Part shown: positions 9,899-18,459 of the stretch, piece by piece | Position numbering within the stretch: the stretch's first letter is position 1 | How the letters are laid out: every line of letters begins with the position of its first letter | NCBI GenBank assembly: GCA_003427395.1 | Contig: BFEA01000033.1 | Location: 3,525,841 to 3,554,327, forward strand | From: Chara braunii | Taxonomy: Eukaryota; Streptophyta; Charophyceae; Charales; Characeae | Direction: 5' to 3' | DNA length: 28,487 nucleotides | Position numbers and translations under genes: made by a program | The notes under the pieces: generated by a model | Told to the model about the DNA's origin: nothing | Database searches by the model: none | The model's input: the letters and a program-made list of their open reading frames with translations, nothing else

Positions 9899-10795
9899 CT
9901 TTACATTCAGAAGCCACAGACTCAGAGAATACGAAGGCATGACAAGAAACTCAAACGACAGATAACAAAGTGGCAGATGAAGAGTGAAGTTCAGAAGGAT
10001 GAGTGAGGACTCTTGATTGGTGTTGGTCATGCTCTCTTTCACACGTACTCTCTGAGACTATTATGAGTTCTCATTCTTCCCTCATTCATTTGACTCTGTC
10101 TTTTTCTCGAGTCAGTCGATCTTGCCTCTTGTTTTGTTCTTGCTTGATGATTGCTTTCGTAGATGATTCTGTCGCAGTTCTCAAAATCAGATTGACATAA
10201 TTGATGCATGTTTAGCACTCTAGGATTTTATGATTATTGACTACATGATTCTCTGCGGTTCTGAATCAAAATAAAAAAGTCATAAGACCGGGGACCGGCG
10301 AAGACCGTAATTGAAGGGTCTCGCTCGAAGCCGGAAGCACACAACAAAAAGAGATTTGCTTTAATTAATTTATTTTATTTATTGCAATCACATACAAAAC
10401 CCTGCGTGACAGCCTGTTGGCTTTCCTGTCGCCTAAAGCGATCCGACTGAAAAAAGTGCGACAAAAATGGCGTCGTTGCAGGGGACATGAAAAATTTTCG
10501 TGTCCGGAACGAGCCTGGGTCAGCAAGCGGCTTTGAGTTTTTATTAGGCCTTGAGAACTGCTGACAATTTCAGAATTTTCCAGATTGTTCTTGTAATATT
10601 TCTTGAGCTATTACTCTCTTGAGAAGTTAATTGCTAACTGAGATTTATGTCTTCCTTGTGTGAGGTACCACACTGAATCGGGAGAGGAGATTGATATTAT
10701 TGACTGGAGAGAATCGGGTTTGATATCAGGTATGTTCTATTGCTCCTCAATACATTTAAGGAATTGAAAGAAAAAAGAGCAACAGATCAAGACAA
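9899..10795. other. non-coding spacer between B1 and B2
   Basis: AT-rich DNA with no credible gene. It contains a tight hairpin at 10483-10505 (GGACATGAAAA pairing with TTTTCGTGTCC, one G-U pair) and a GC-rich patch at 10288-10340 with ACCGGGGACCGG. B2-B4 follow one another without such a gap, so this piece may be an insertion or a leader for the B2-to-gag block. Confidence 0.45.
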
Positions 10796-11287
10796 ATGCT
10801 GGTCGACAGTGCACTGAAAGAGTTATCTAAACTCACCTCCTGTGGGATATTTCCCTACCGATATGAGGGTTGTTGGGGCTATCACTCCCATGGCTCAACC
10901 ATCTGCGTAGTGCTGACTCAATTCTTGGAAGAAGATATCTATGATATCCGTCCATACGTCAAAGAAGGGGACAACAACGATGGTGAGAACTTTAATTGTT
11001 TATAGGAGATTGCGGCTCAATTTATCTATGATGAAAATGCGGATCTGATCAAGCAAAAGAAGAAAGTGGAATGGAGAGTGATGCCAGTGACGTATAAGAC
11101 TGTTCCAATCCCTCCTATACCTAACAACTATTGTGATGAGACTCCCTGGTTGCCAATTATCAACATGGTATTGACGTGGGAGAAAAGAATTGGTGGTCAT
11201 GAGAACAAAAGAGATCTCAGTAGAGGAAATCAGACAAAGAAGGTTGGAATTTGGCAGAGGTTCGGGCCCAAGTCGAGAGAAAGTTGA
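10796..11287 (+). pseudogene. family B copy B2, interrupted by TAG
   Basis: It starts at ATG with a SALKELSKL helix and keeps VVLTQF and IYDIRP, matching VVLTEF and VIDLRI of B1. A TAG at 11003-11005 interrupts the frame, after which homology continues in phase (EIAAQF, then PIPPIP, then the Trp helix WLPIINMVLTWEKR). The stop aligns with Trp in B1 and B3, so a TGG-to-TAG change explains it better than a lost Gln. The frame closes with TGA at 11285-11287, overlapping B3 by 89 bp. An intron is unlikely, because the paralogue alignment needs nothing removed here. Confidence 0.5.
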
Positions 11288-11693
11288 GTGTCTCCTAAAG
11301 TCACTGAACACTCTAAGCAAGAGAGAGTTGTTCTCATATGAGGTTGTCAGATATGAGATGGTCGAGAGCGGATGGAAGCAGGAATGGTTATATGTACTGA
11401 CATTCTATTTCACGGATGTGGATGTGTATGATGTGAGAATCTATGTCCCAAAAGAAAGAAGTGTCGATGCACTGTATGAGAGATGTTGGGGATTTGCTGA
11501 AGAAGTCGTACTAAAAGAGAAAAGGAGGCTTGAGCGAGAAAACAAATGCTTCACTGGATCTACTCGATTTACTGTCTTTGATGGACTCTCGGCTCCTCCC
11601 TTACCTGATATCAATCCATCGAGAGATAATTGGTTTGTCATGATAAAGCTTGCATGGAAAGTGAAGAGAGCCCAAAAAGAATACTCTCAGTAA
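11199..11693 (+). CDS. family B protein B3 (unrecognised)
   Basis: The chosen start is ATG 11199, in the middle of the B2 tail and in another frame. The protein is 164 residues: a basic N-terminus (RTKEISVEEIRQRR), the family helix (CLLKSLNTLSKRE), VLTFYF and VYDVRI strands, a CWGFAEEVVLKEKRRLERE helix, APPLPDI, and a final Trp helix (WFVMIKLAWKVKRAQ). It ends with TAA at 11691, two codons before a TGA at 11697 that overlaps the ATG of B4 as ATGA. Function is unknown. Conserved spacing across four copies supports a real gene. Confidence 0.55.
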   Translation: MRTKEISVEEIRQRRLEFGRGSGPSREKVECLLKSLNTLSKRELFSYEVVRYEMVESGWKQEWLYVLTFYFTDVDVYDVRIYVPKERSVDALYERCWGFAEEVVLKEKRRLERENKCFTGSTRFTVFDGLSAPPLPDINPSRDNWFVMIKLAWKVKRAQKEYSQ

Positions 11694-11695
11694 CT

Positions 11696-12217
11696 ATGAT
11701 AACTACCGTGAGGGACAAACTTTATGAGGTGATAGCGCATGATAATCCCTTTGTAATTTTGAGGCATGAGATTTGTGGGGAAGGACATATAGTATTTTAT
11801 ATTCCTTTAGTTAAATTTTTGAACTCTGGCTGTTTGGATGTGAGGGTTTATTCCTCTAGCAGTCTAGAGGAGGAGGTTGACTACTTGGAATATTTAAAAG
11901 GGATGTACGTCAGCCTTGAGCGAACAAAAGAGTGACTAGTGAAACTAAAAAGGAAAGTAACTTGGGGAGTGGGGGTAAGAGAATTTGAGAGGCTCCCCCA
12001 GTTCTCAGTTGCTACGGGATTTGAAGACAGGAAAGATTGGATGCCCCTGCTAAAAGCTATTGATGAGATTGGTAGAGCAAGAGAAAAGGACTCCACTGTA
12101 ATGATAAAATCCATACTTTAGAGTACCTTTGAACACAGATTCGAAATTCCTGATTATGTTCAACCTGAGATCTACCTTTCAGATATTGTTTATGATGTTT
12201 AGCAATGTCCAGCTTGA
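11696..12217 (+). pseudogene. family B copy B4, interrupted
   Basis: It begins at ATG 11696 just after the B3 stop. It keeps the N-terminal helix, an IPLVKF strand, CLDVRV, a helix rich in Lys/Arg, and WMPLLKAIDEIGR matching the Trp helix of its paralogues. TGA at 11933-11935 breaks the frame, and homology resumes in phase. TAG stops follow at 12119 and 12200, and between them FEIPDYVQPEIYLSDI resembles the C-terminal part of B1 (FSQPYLPTLWEEF). The frame finally closes with TGA at 12215-12217, overlapping the possible A1 start at 12205. It is decayed by the standard code. Confidence 0.45.
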
Positions 12218-12495
12218 CTTAACAGCTGACACTAGGTGTTGTGTTGGAAGGTAGAATAATCAAGGTAGAAGGGATTCTTCGTATCTCTAATAAGAACCTC
12301 TCTACCCTGGATGAACTTGGATTTTTACAGTCTTTCTTTGACCGAATGAGAGATTCTGCCCTGAGAATTGTCACTGATCAGACGAAGATAAGCTATCTAT
12401 TAAAGGTGGTGAAAGTGAGAACTACTGAGAGAATATCATACCACACTTCTCGGGAACGGGTCTCTCTTGCAAGAAGGATCAATATCGGGCCGTAA
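12205..12495 (+). pseudogene. family A copy A1
   Basis: The uninterrupted part runs from 12223 to the TAA at 12493-12495. It holds the strand-helix-strand domain with FFDRMRDSALRIV and ISYLLKVVKV, and a C-terminal RERVSLARR that matches KPVSLARR in A2. No in-frame ATG lies in that part. The nearest is at 12205, separated by one TAA at 12220. The TAA at 12493 is followed by one codon and then the ATG of A2 in the same frame, so A1 and A2 would be one protein if TAA were read through. Function is unknown. Confidence 0.45.
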
Positions 12496-12498
12496 GCA

Positions 12499-12765
12499 AT
12501 GCAATTTGATTATGAGATTATAGACTTGACTCGATATTTTATGATTCGGGGTACTATAAAGGGGTATAATAAAAGACGAAGTAGGGATGATGAAAGAGAG
12601 TTGATTGAAGATTACATTGGAAGGCTGAGAAGAATTGCATTGTCCTTGATCACTACCCAATCCATTATTGCTTATACTCTATACGTACAAAATTCTCAAG
12701 GGGTAGCGCAGACGAGAGAAGAAAGAAACAAACCGGTATCCCTTGCGAGAAGAGTGAGAGATTGA
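12499..12765 (+). CDS. family A copy A2 (unrecognised)
   Basis: An 88-residue ORF starting at ATG three bases after the A1 stop and in phase with it, ending in TGA. The first half is a strand-rich stretch (YFMIRGTIKGYN), then a helix (ELIEDYIGRLRRIALSLI), then a strand (IIAYTLYVQN), then a basic tail ending KPVSLARRVRD. Paired with A1 it looks like a tandem duplication. It lies 61 bp upstream of gag, so it may be an accessory or leader protein of the same element. Confidence 0.5.
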   Translation: MQFDYEIIDLTRYFMIRGTIKGYNKRRSRDDERELIEDYIGRLRRIALSLITTQSIIAYTLYVQNSQGVAQTREERNKPVSLARRVRD

Positions 12766-12826
12766 AGGACAAGGAAGAAAAAGACAGGAATGACAGGAAA
12801 ATAATATAAAATTTCCGGGAAAATCT

Positions 12827-14490
12827 ATGGTCAAAATGGCAGGACAAGGAAAACCGAGTTCATCTGCAGGGACCAATGAAGAGGTCATGGTTGGGGTTAT
12901 ATGGAAATTAGTTGAGAGAGTCGACACAATCAAAGGGTCAGACATTGCAAGAGCAAAGAGGCCAGATGAGAAGATTTCGTGTTTTAGAGGGCCTCAAGTA
13001 AATGATTTCTTGGGTGAGTATGAATTATTTGGTCTCAGTTATGCCTGGACAGACAAGCAACGACTTAAGCACCTTCTATCTTACTGTGATACTGACTCAA
13101 GATTGACAGTTCAAGAATTGATGGAAGGTGCCACCACACGGGAAGAGGTCAAAGAGAGAATGAAAAATTAATTTGAGAAGGACTCAATTACAACTACAAC
13201 CAACGATTTACTCAACATCCGAAGAGCTAAGTATGACACTTTCAATGTTTTTCTTTAGACGTTCATCCGAACAGCAAGAAGAATTCCATATTTGGACGAG
13301 GCTCAGAGATGCCATATATTTTTGACAAATTTTACTGACACTGAAAGACAGATAGTACTCAATCAAGCACAGCACTATCCTCTCAGATGGGATGAAATGG
13401 TTGCAATTGTAAGGACTCTACCCATAGTTTCTCATAAGAAATGGTCACTGGATCAAATCAGTACTTTGGCCAATGACTGAGAAACTGAGAATGATATGAA
13501 CATGGGGAACAATCTGAGTGCTGAGAATATTATTCAAAAAATGATGACTAACTTTATGTCTGTAAGGCCTGCAAATCATGCTGTGGATAACAAGGGAAAG
13601 AAGAAAGCTGAAAGTGAAGAGGATGACGATAATGATGATGATGATGATGATGATGAAGGCTATCGTAAGAAGGGAGATTCCTCTAGATCCAAAAAGAATG
13701 AAAAGAATGGTGACAGAAGAAACAGAGAAATGAGGAAATATGATGATCGTCCTAAGAAGAGTTTTGTCTGCTATTATTATGGTGAAGGGGGTCACACTAC
13801 CACCTATTGCAGGCCTCTTGAGGAGGATGTAAGGAGTGGGATGACGAAGAAGGATGCAATGTGTCATGTCTGTGATAGTTCATGGAACAAGTTGGACCCA
13901 AGGCATCCAGGAGGTATGAGACTTCTTGCTCTTAAACACGATGAAAAAATGAAGACGAAGAAAAAGAGAAAGGCTAATGTGAATGTTTATTTTCTCATTG
14001 ATGAGTTGCCTAATGAACTAGTACAGAAAACAAGTGATCCTCATACCACAACTGAGTTGTCCTTGCAATCCTTAACATTTACAGAGTGTGTGTCTGGCGA
14101 GACTTCTACAAGTGAACCTCCATTGGAAGGAAATCCTACTTCTAAAAGTCCTCATGAATTAGTAGAATCTCCTTCCAATGAGATGGTTCATTTTTTTGCA
14201 AACATGATGTCATTTGATGGTGATCTACCTCCAAAGCTCGTCATGGAATCCAGCGTCACGCTTGGTGAAGTGAGAAACCTTCAGACACGCATGACGCCTC
14301 AGATGATAGAGGAAAAAAAAAGAAGGAAGGCCGAGGAGTCACTGATTAATATTCTTGATGATCCAGAACCAGAACATCCCTATAGAAAGAATTAACAAGG
14401 AAGAAATATTTTTTTTTTTCTCAAGAGTGATTTGGAAGATGGGACAGTGATTTCTGATGTAATTTCTAAAATATTGGAAGAGACTGAAGT
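12827..14490 (+). pseudogene. gag: gag-like polyprotein, truncated
   Basis: ATG at 12827 (a second at 12836). One frame carries a capsid-like region at about 12960-13475 (VNDFLGEYELFGLSYAWTDK, later FLTNFTDTER), an acidic Asp run at about 13615-13660, a Lys/Arg-rich patch and a zinc knuckle at 13769-13810. It then shows a further Cys pair (CHVC) and a Ser/Thr-rich tail. Internal stops are TAA 13169, TAG 13256, TGA 13478 and TAA 14393. After each, the same frame resumes with gag-like sequence. The knuckle reads C-x2-Y-x4-H-x4-C, so its second Cys is Tyr. Downstream, TVISDVISKILEETEV resembles the linker before protease in Ty3/gypsy elements, and there the inverted segment takes over. No pol follows. 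Confidence 0.7.
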
Positions 14491-14595
14491 GCGCATCTCC
14501 TCCTCCTTAGCCCCTTCCATGTTAATCTTCAGCCTCAACTCGTCCCCTCCGTCATGGTTGAGTATAACTATGATCCAAGGCCCTTCCCCCGCCAT
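14392..14595 (-). pseudogene. family A gene 5' fragment, inverted copy
   Basis: From ATG at 14595 the minus strand reads MAGEGPWIIVILN, then GGDELRLKIN and GAKEEEMRT, matching the first 40 or so residues of the gene at 5428. Homology ends at about 14490. The remaining residues to the TAA come from the reverse strand of gag and are not family sequence. The gene is therefore a truncated 5' end joined to antisense gag. Confidence 0.6.
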
Positions 14596-16141
14596 GGGTT
14601 TCCACCGAGCCTGGTGGTACCAATAGCAGGATCTATATCCGTGCAACGCCATAGCTACGGTCTTTGCGATAGCCGGAATTACTAGTTCAGCAGATACAGT
14701 ACCAACTCTGCCTTCAGACTCGAATGGCCTGCACCAGCCGCTAGGCGTACAAGCAGAAGTACGCAGGCAGATTGCACGCATCCCTCACCTCACTGCTCCA
14801 TCTTATAAGATCCCTCTTTACCTCAATCCTTGCGTCCTAGCTGGCGGACTCGATTTAGTCCCTTCTTTCCTCTTCTAGATTTTGGAATTCTAAAAGGTCT
14901 TAAAAATAATAAAATTAACTGGAACTAAGCAATTTTCAAGTGGTGCCCGAATTTGAGACTCAACGGCCTCGATGTCTACTCATTACCGATCATTGAAACG
15001 CTTCCCTGGCCTGAAAAGACCAACGAGTCTAACATGACGGTCCTATAACGAGATACCGACTGATCTTGCTCCTCTTCATAATACACCGTCCGACTACTTT
15101 CACCGGGTGCCCGTGTCCGATGGCAAGGAGGGGGCTTATGACCCTTCATAGAGGGGTGATAAACCTCCTACCAATGCGGCCGCGGGTCGCCCCTCTCTTT
15201 TGAGGCATTACCGCGCAGTGCTCAACTGGGGTTCATTCCGAGGGTACTTGGTGTCGGCCAACTTGGGCCGTAACCACAGATCCAGAAATTCGGACCGTTG
15301 GTTTTCCCGCGAAGTGACTAAAATTTAAAAGGTAAACCGCGTCCTGAATCGGTAAGACAATAATAAGAATGATAATAATAATCACAGAAAGGGGAAAAAG
15401 AAAAAAGTGGCGGTTCAAATTTTCTTCGCGCCACAGCTCTGCTTGGAATAGCGACACAGGGTCCACATAGACACCACTGTATCTGGCCTCCAATACGTCT
15501 ACTGGGGTCCTACTGCGCAGAGCTTAAATGCGCAGACCCAGTGCAGGTGATATTCGAAGGGTTGACCTGCCTACAAAGTGACGGGGACCGAAGGTGAACC
15601 CACACCTAAAAATAAACAGGTCAATATTAATAACAATAATAATAATAATAACTCTGGAACAAAAATGGAAAAGAAAGCGTAAAGTCATAGTGGCCTGAAG
15701 CCACTAGTTTTTCCCCCAAACTAAACATTTTCATACTCAACGTTTTATTATATTTTTATTATCCTTTCTTTTCTCTTTTGATAGTGACCTCCGCCTGGTG
15801 CACCTAACCCATAACTCAGTAGAGGGGCGATTGGCGCGCAGTTGAAAAGACCGAGCCAACCTTCTCACCTCCGCGTCCCAGGGCGAACGCGGCAGCTACC
15901 ACGGCCACAGGCCGGTTGTGCTCTGTACATCAGGGCGCCGAGCCTGTGTGGACCAATGGAAAGCCTTGTGGCACACCCTTTTTGCTAAGGGCATGCACCG
16001 ACAGGACCGGTCCACACCAGGGTACAGCCCGAGCTCTAAGGATCATGGAGATGATTACTGGCTGCAATACCAGAGCAACAGACCGATACCAGGCAGGGAC
16101 TTGGTACACAGAGGAGGGCCGGGACACCGCGCCCTCCGACA
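14596..16141 (-). mobile_element. LTR/leader-like segment, inverted copy
   Basis: The reverse complement matches 3785-5427 in the same order of landmarks: TGTCGGAGGG, GTGTGCCACA-GGCTTTCCATTGG, GGGACGCGGAGGTGA, (ATT)n, the double hairpin, TATAAGA and the 30-nt block at the ATG. Divergence is about 14 percent over the best-aligned 136 bp at the gene start and higher elsewhere. It interrupts the plus-strand gag at about 14490. This is an independent, older relative rather than a recent duplication of the left copy. Confidence 0.6.
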
Positions 16142-16149
16142 ACGTGCCA

Positions 16150-16321
16150 CGCGCCTACGCTGCCCCGCTACCCCGCCCCGCCCCGCTCCCGAATTGATTA
16201 ATGAAAAGCAAGTACAAGGACGACCGCGTGCGTGAAGGCCAAGGCCAAGGCCGCCGCATGCGCATGCGCCCAGCGCCCACGCTGCCCTGCCCCGCCCCGC
16301 TCCCGGATTATATTAATCAAG
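16150..16321. repeat. GC-rich direct repeat pair
   Basis: About 50 bp containing ACGCTGCCC, CCCCGCCCCGCTCCCG and an ATTAAT tail occurs at 16150-16204 and again, diverged, at 16271-16321. Between them lie AAGGCC repeats and GCATGCGCATGC, a perfect 12-bp palindrome. Confidence 0.75.
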
Positions 16322-16341
16322 ATCCGGGATGCATGCTGCTG

Positions 16342-16358
16342 CTGGGGTTTGAACCCAG
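16342..16358 (-). other. tRNA T-arm-like hairpin (possible SINE remnant)
   Basis: On the minus strand CTGGG-TTCAAAC-CCCAG forms a 5-bp stem with a 7-base loop that matches the T-arm and Pol III B-box pattern. No complete cloverleaf can be drawn around it, so it is not a tRNA gene. It might be part of a tRNA-derived SINE cut by the assembly gap. Confidence 0.25.
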
Positions 16359-16467
16359 ATAGCTGCTGGTCATGCGCGTGCGTGTACCGCCCTCATAACA
16401 CACTCGCCACAGTCTATGTATGGCCTTGTAGCATGACAACCTCATGTTGAAGAGGTGCTGGCTATTT

Positions 16468-16776
16468 NNNNNNNNNNNNNNNNNNNNNNNNNNNNNNNNN
16501 NNNNNNNNNNNNNNNNNNNNNNNNNNNNNNNNNNNNNNNNNNNNNNNNNNNNNNNNNNNNNNNNNNNNNNNNNNNNNNNNNNNNNNNNNNNNNNNNNNNN
16601 NNNNNNNNNNNNNNNNNNNNNNNNNNNNNNNNNNNNNNNNNNNNNNNNNNNNNNNNNNNNNNNNNNNNNNNNNNNNNNNNNNNNNNNNNNNNNNNNNNNN
16701 NNNNNNNNNNNNNNNNNNNNNNNNNNNNNNNNNNNNNNNNNNNNNNNNNNNNNNNNNNNNNNNNNNNNNNNNNNNN
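16468..16776. other. assembly gap (309 N)
   Basis: A run of N. Its left flank is CTGGCTATTT. Its right flank starts exactly with a 16-bp palindrome, which suggests that a hairpin or repeat stopped the assembly. Confidence 0.99.
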
Positions 16777-16926
16777 AGTGCCACGTGGCACTTTGCTGTG
16801 GACTGAAGACCCCCCTGGTTAGGGGGCTGCGCCACAGCATTATCATTATTATTTTTTTTTACTATCTCTCTACTGCTGCAGCAGCAGCTTTGCAACAACT
16901 CAAGATTTCCCCCTGGCCAGGGGGCT
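16777..16926. repeat. palindrome and hairpin cluster beside the gap
   Basis: AGTGCCACGTGGCACT (16777-16792) is a perfect palindrome. GCTGTGG (16795-16801) pairs with CCACAGC (16832-16838) around an inner hairpin CCCCCT-GGTT-AGGGGG (16811-16826). CCCCCTGGCCAGGGGG (16909-16924) is a second perfect 16-bp palindrome of the same type. CTGCTGCAGCAG lies between them. Confidence 0.85.
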
Positions 16927-17149
16927 GTGTGACTGTGGCAGTAGGGTGGCTGATTAAGATCTCAACCAACCCTAGATCATCATCATCATCCATCAGGGTA
17001 TGCTCACACAGTACACCCTGGATCTGCAGTGTTGCAACTACGGGCTGATCAAGTTCTCAGCCCCCCCTTACATCCTCCTGTTGGTTGGCTGAAACGAAGG
17101 CTAAGACCCTCCTGGTCTTGGTATACCTTGCGCCCCTGGGGACACCAAG

Positions 17150-18300
17150 GGCCAGGTATCATCTCTCTTTCCCCTTTTCTTTCCCCCACCTTCCACTGCC
17201 TCTCTCCCCTCCTCTTTTTACCTTCCCTTCTCCACCTTTTCTCCCACTAACCACTATCTTACCCTCTTTTCTTCATTTCTTTTCTTTTCTCTCCTCCTTC
17301 TTTCCTCTTAGTTTCTTGATCACTCTCCATCTTTCCCATCCTCGTTCTCTCCCATTCTCTCCCATTCTCTCACCCTCCTCTCCCCCAACTGCCACCACAT
17401 CATCCCCTCACCTTCCACTTCCATCTTTTTTCTCTCCCACCTATTTCTTTCTTCTCTCCATCACTTTCTCATCCCCCCCCCCCCCCCCCTCTACGTCGAA
17501 TTTTTCTGTTTTTTTTTTTTCTATCTCCCTTTTGATTTATATTTTTTCTTTTTCCAAAAATTCGAAATATCTTCTTTCCCACCTTCTTTTCTCATTTTCT
17601 GATTTATTTTATTTATTAATAAATTATTTTTCTATTTATTCTGAAAATTCAAAATTCAACTTTCTTTACGGCAACCCTAAATCTGATTACGTGTTAGTCT
17701 TTCTTGCTTTCGGCACACGTTTTGACCCCGTGGGGGTAACGAAGTGCTGGCGAAATTTTCTGATTTTCCCTTACTTAGTCTTCTCGGCACACTTCGACCC
17801 CATGGGGGTAACGAAATGCTGCCGAAGTTTTTGACAAATCAGATACTTCATTTCCCCTTACCTCCTCACCCACTTATTTACTTATTTATTTATTTATTTA
17901 TCTCTTTATTTTTTATTTCTTTATTTATTTTTGAAAATTATTTTTTATTTGCGGCATCTTGAAACCTAGTATGCTCACCTTAGTCTCTCCTTTCCCCTTG
18001 GCACATTCTTGACACCATGAGGGGTAGGGAAATGCTACAAAAAATTAAAAAATATATATATATATATTATTTTTTTTTCCACATTTTGTTTACTTCTTCT
18101 CTTAATTATTTTTATTGTTTATTTTCTTTTGTTTTTCTCTTAAAATCTCGCTTTTTATTTTTTTTTCTCCCGCCTCCCCCCCCCTATGCTTGCTATTTTA
18201 TTTTCTTGATTAGGTCACCGGTACCCTACCCTAACCACTTAAACTTCGGTTAGGGTTTTCTTAGGGTTTTTCTAGGGCTTAGGGATCTACTTCCCCTTCC
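17150..18300 (+). other. pyrimidine-rich and AT-rich leader-like DNA upstream of the chromovirus
   Basis: A strongly pyrimidine plus-strand tract (17160-17530, with a 17-base C run at 17473-17489) changes into T/A-rich low complexity with a (TA)n run near 18052-18068. A block with GGCACAC, GACCCC-TGGGGGTAACGAA and TGCTGGCGAA occurs three times, increasingly diverged, at 17712-17759, 17786-17832 and 18000-18045. No gene is credible; the open frames reflect base bias. The position fits a long untranslated leader or LTR of the following element, but no matching 3' copy was found. Confidence 0.45.
18229..18283. repeat. telomere-like TTTAGGG motifs with an 8-bp inverted repeat
   Basis: CCCTAACC (18229-18236) and GGTTAGGG (18248-18255) form an 8-bp stem with an 11-base loop. 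They are followed by TTTTCTTAGGG and TTTTTCTAGGG. These resemble degenerate plant-type TTTAGGG repeats. The tract is too short and imperfect to call an interstitial telomere. Confidence 0.4.
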
Positions 18301-18339
18301 TCTTCGGGCACCCTGGACCCGAGCCACCCCTCCCCCTTT

Positions 18340-18372
18340 GACGGCGCCCGCGCTAGCCTTGCTAGCGCCGTC
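18340..18372. other. GC-rich hairpin upstream of gag
   Basis: GCGCTAGC (18350-18357) and GCTAGCGC (18361-18368) form a perfect 8-bp stem with a CTT loop. GACG and CGTC extend it beyond a bulge. It lies about 90 bp before the gag ATG and may be a leader RNA structure of the element. Confidence 0.5.
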
Positions 18373-18459
18373 CGCCACTTTCTACCACGGACCCCCCGCT
18401 ACGCCCTCCACTCACGCGGACCTCTCCTGGCCTTCTCCAATCTAGTCCGTCACCTTCCC

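Noticed and set aside
10984-11005. Tiny GT-AG intron that would remove the TAG at 11003
   Set aside because: The interval is too short for a normal intron, and alignment with B1 and B3 needs all residues around the stop.
16342-16358. tRNA gene on the minus strand
   Set aside because: Only the T-arm-like hairpin is present; no matching acceptor stem, D-arm or anticodon arm can be drawn upstream.
17085-17834. 249-codon Ser/Pro/Phe frame
   Set aside because: It is the direct product of a pyrimidine-rich tract, with a poly-C run and no domain.
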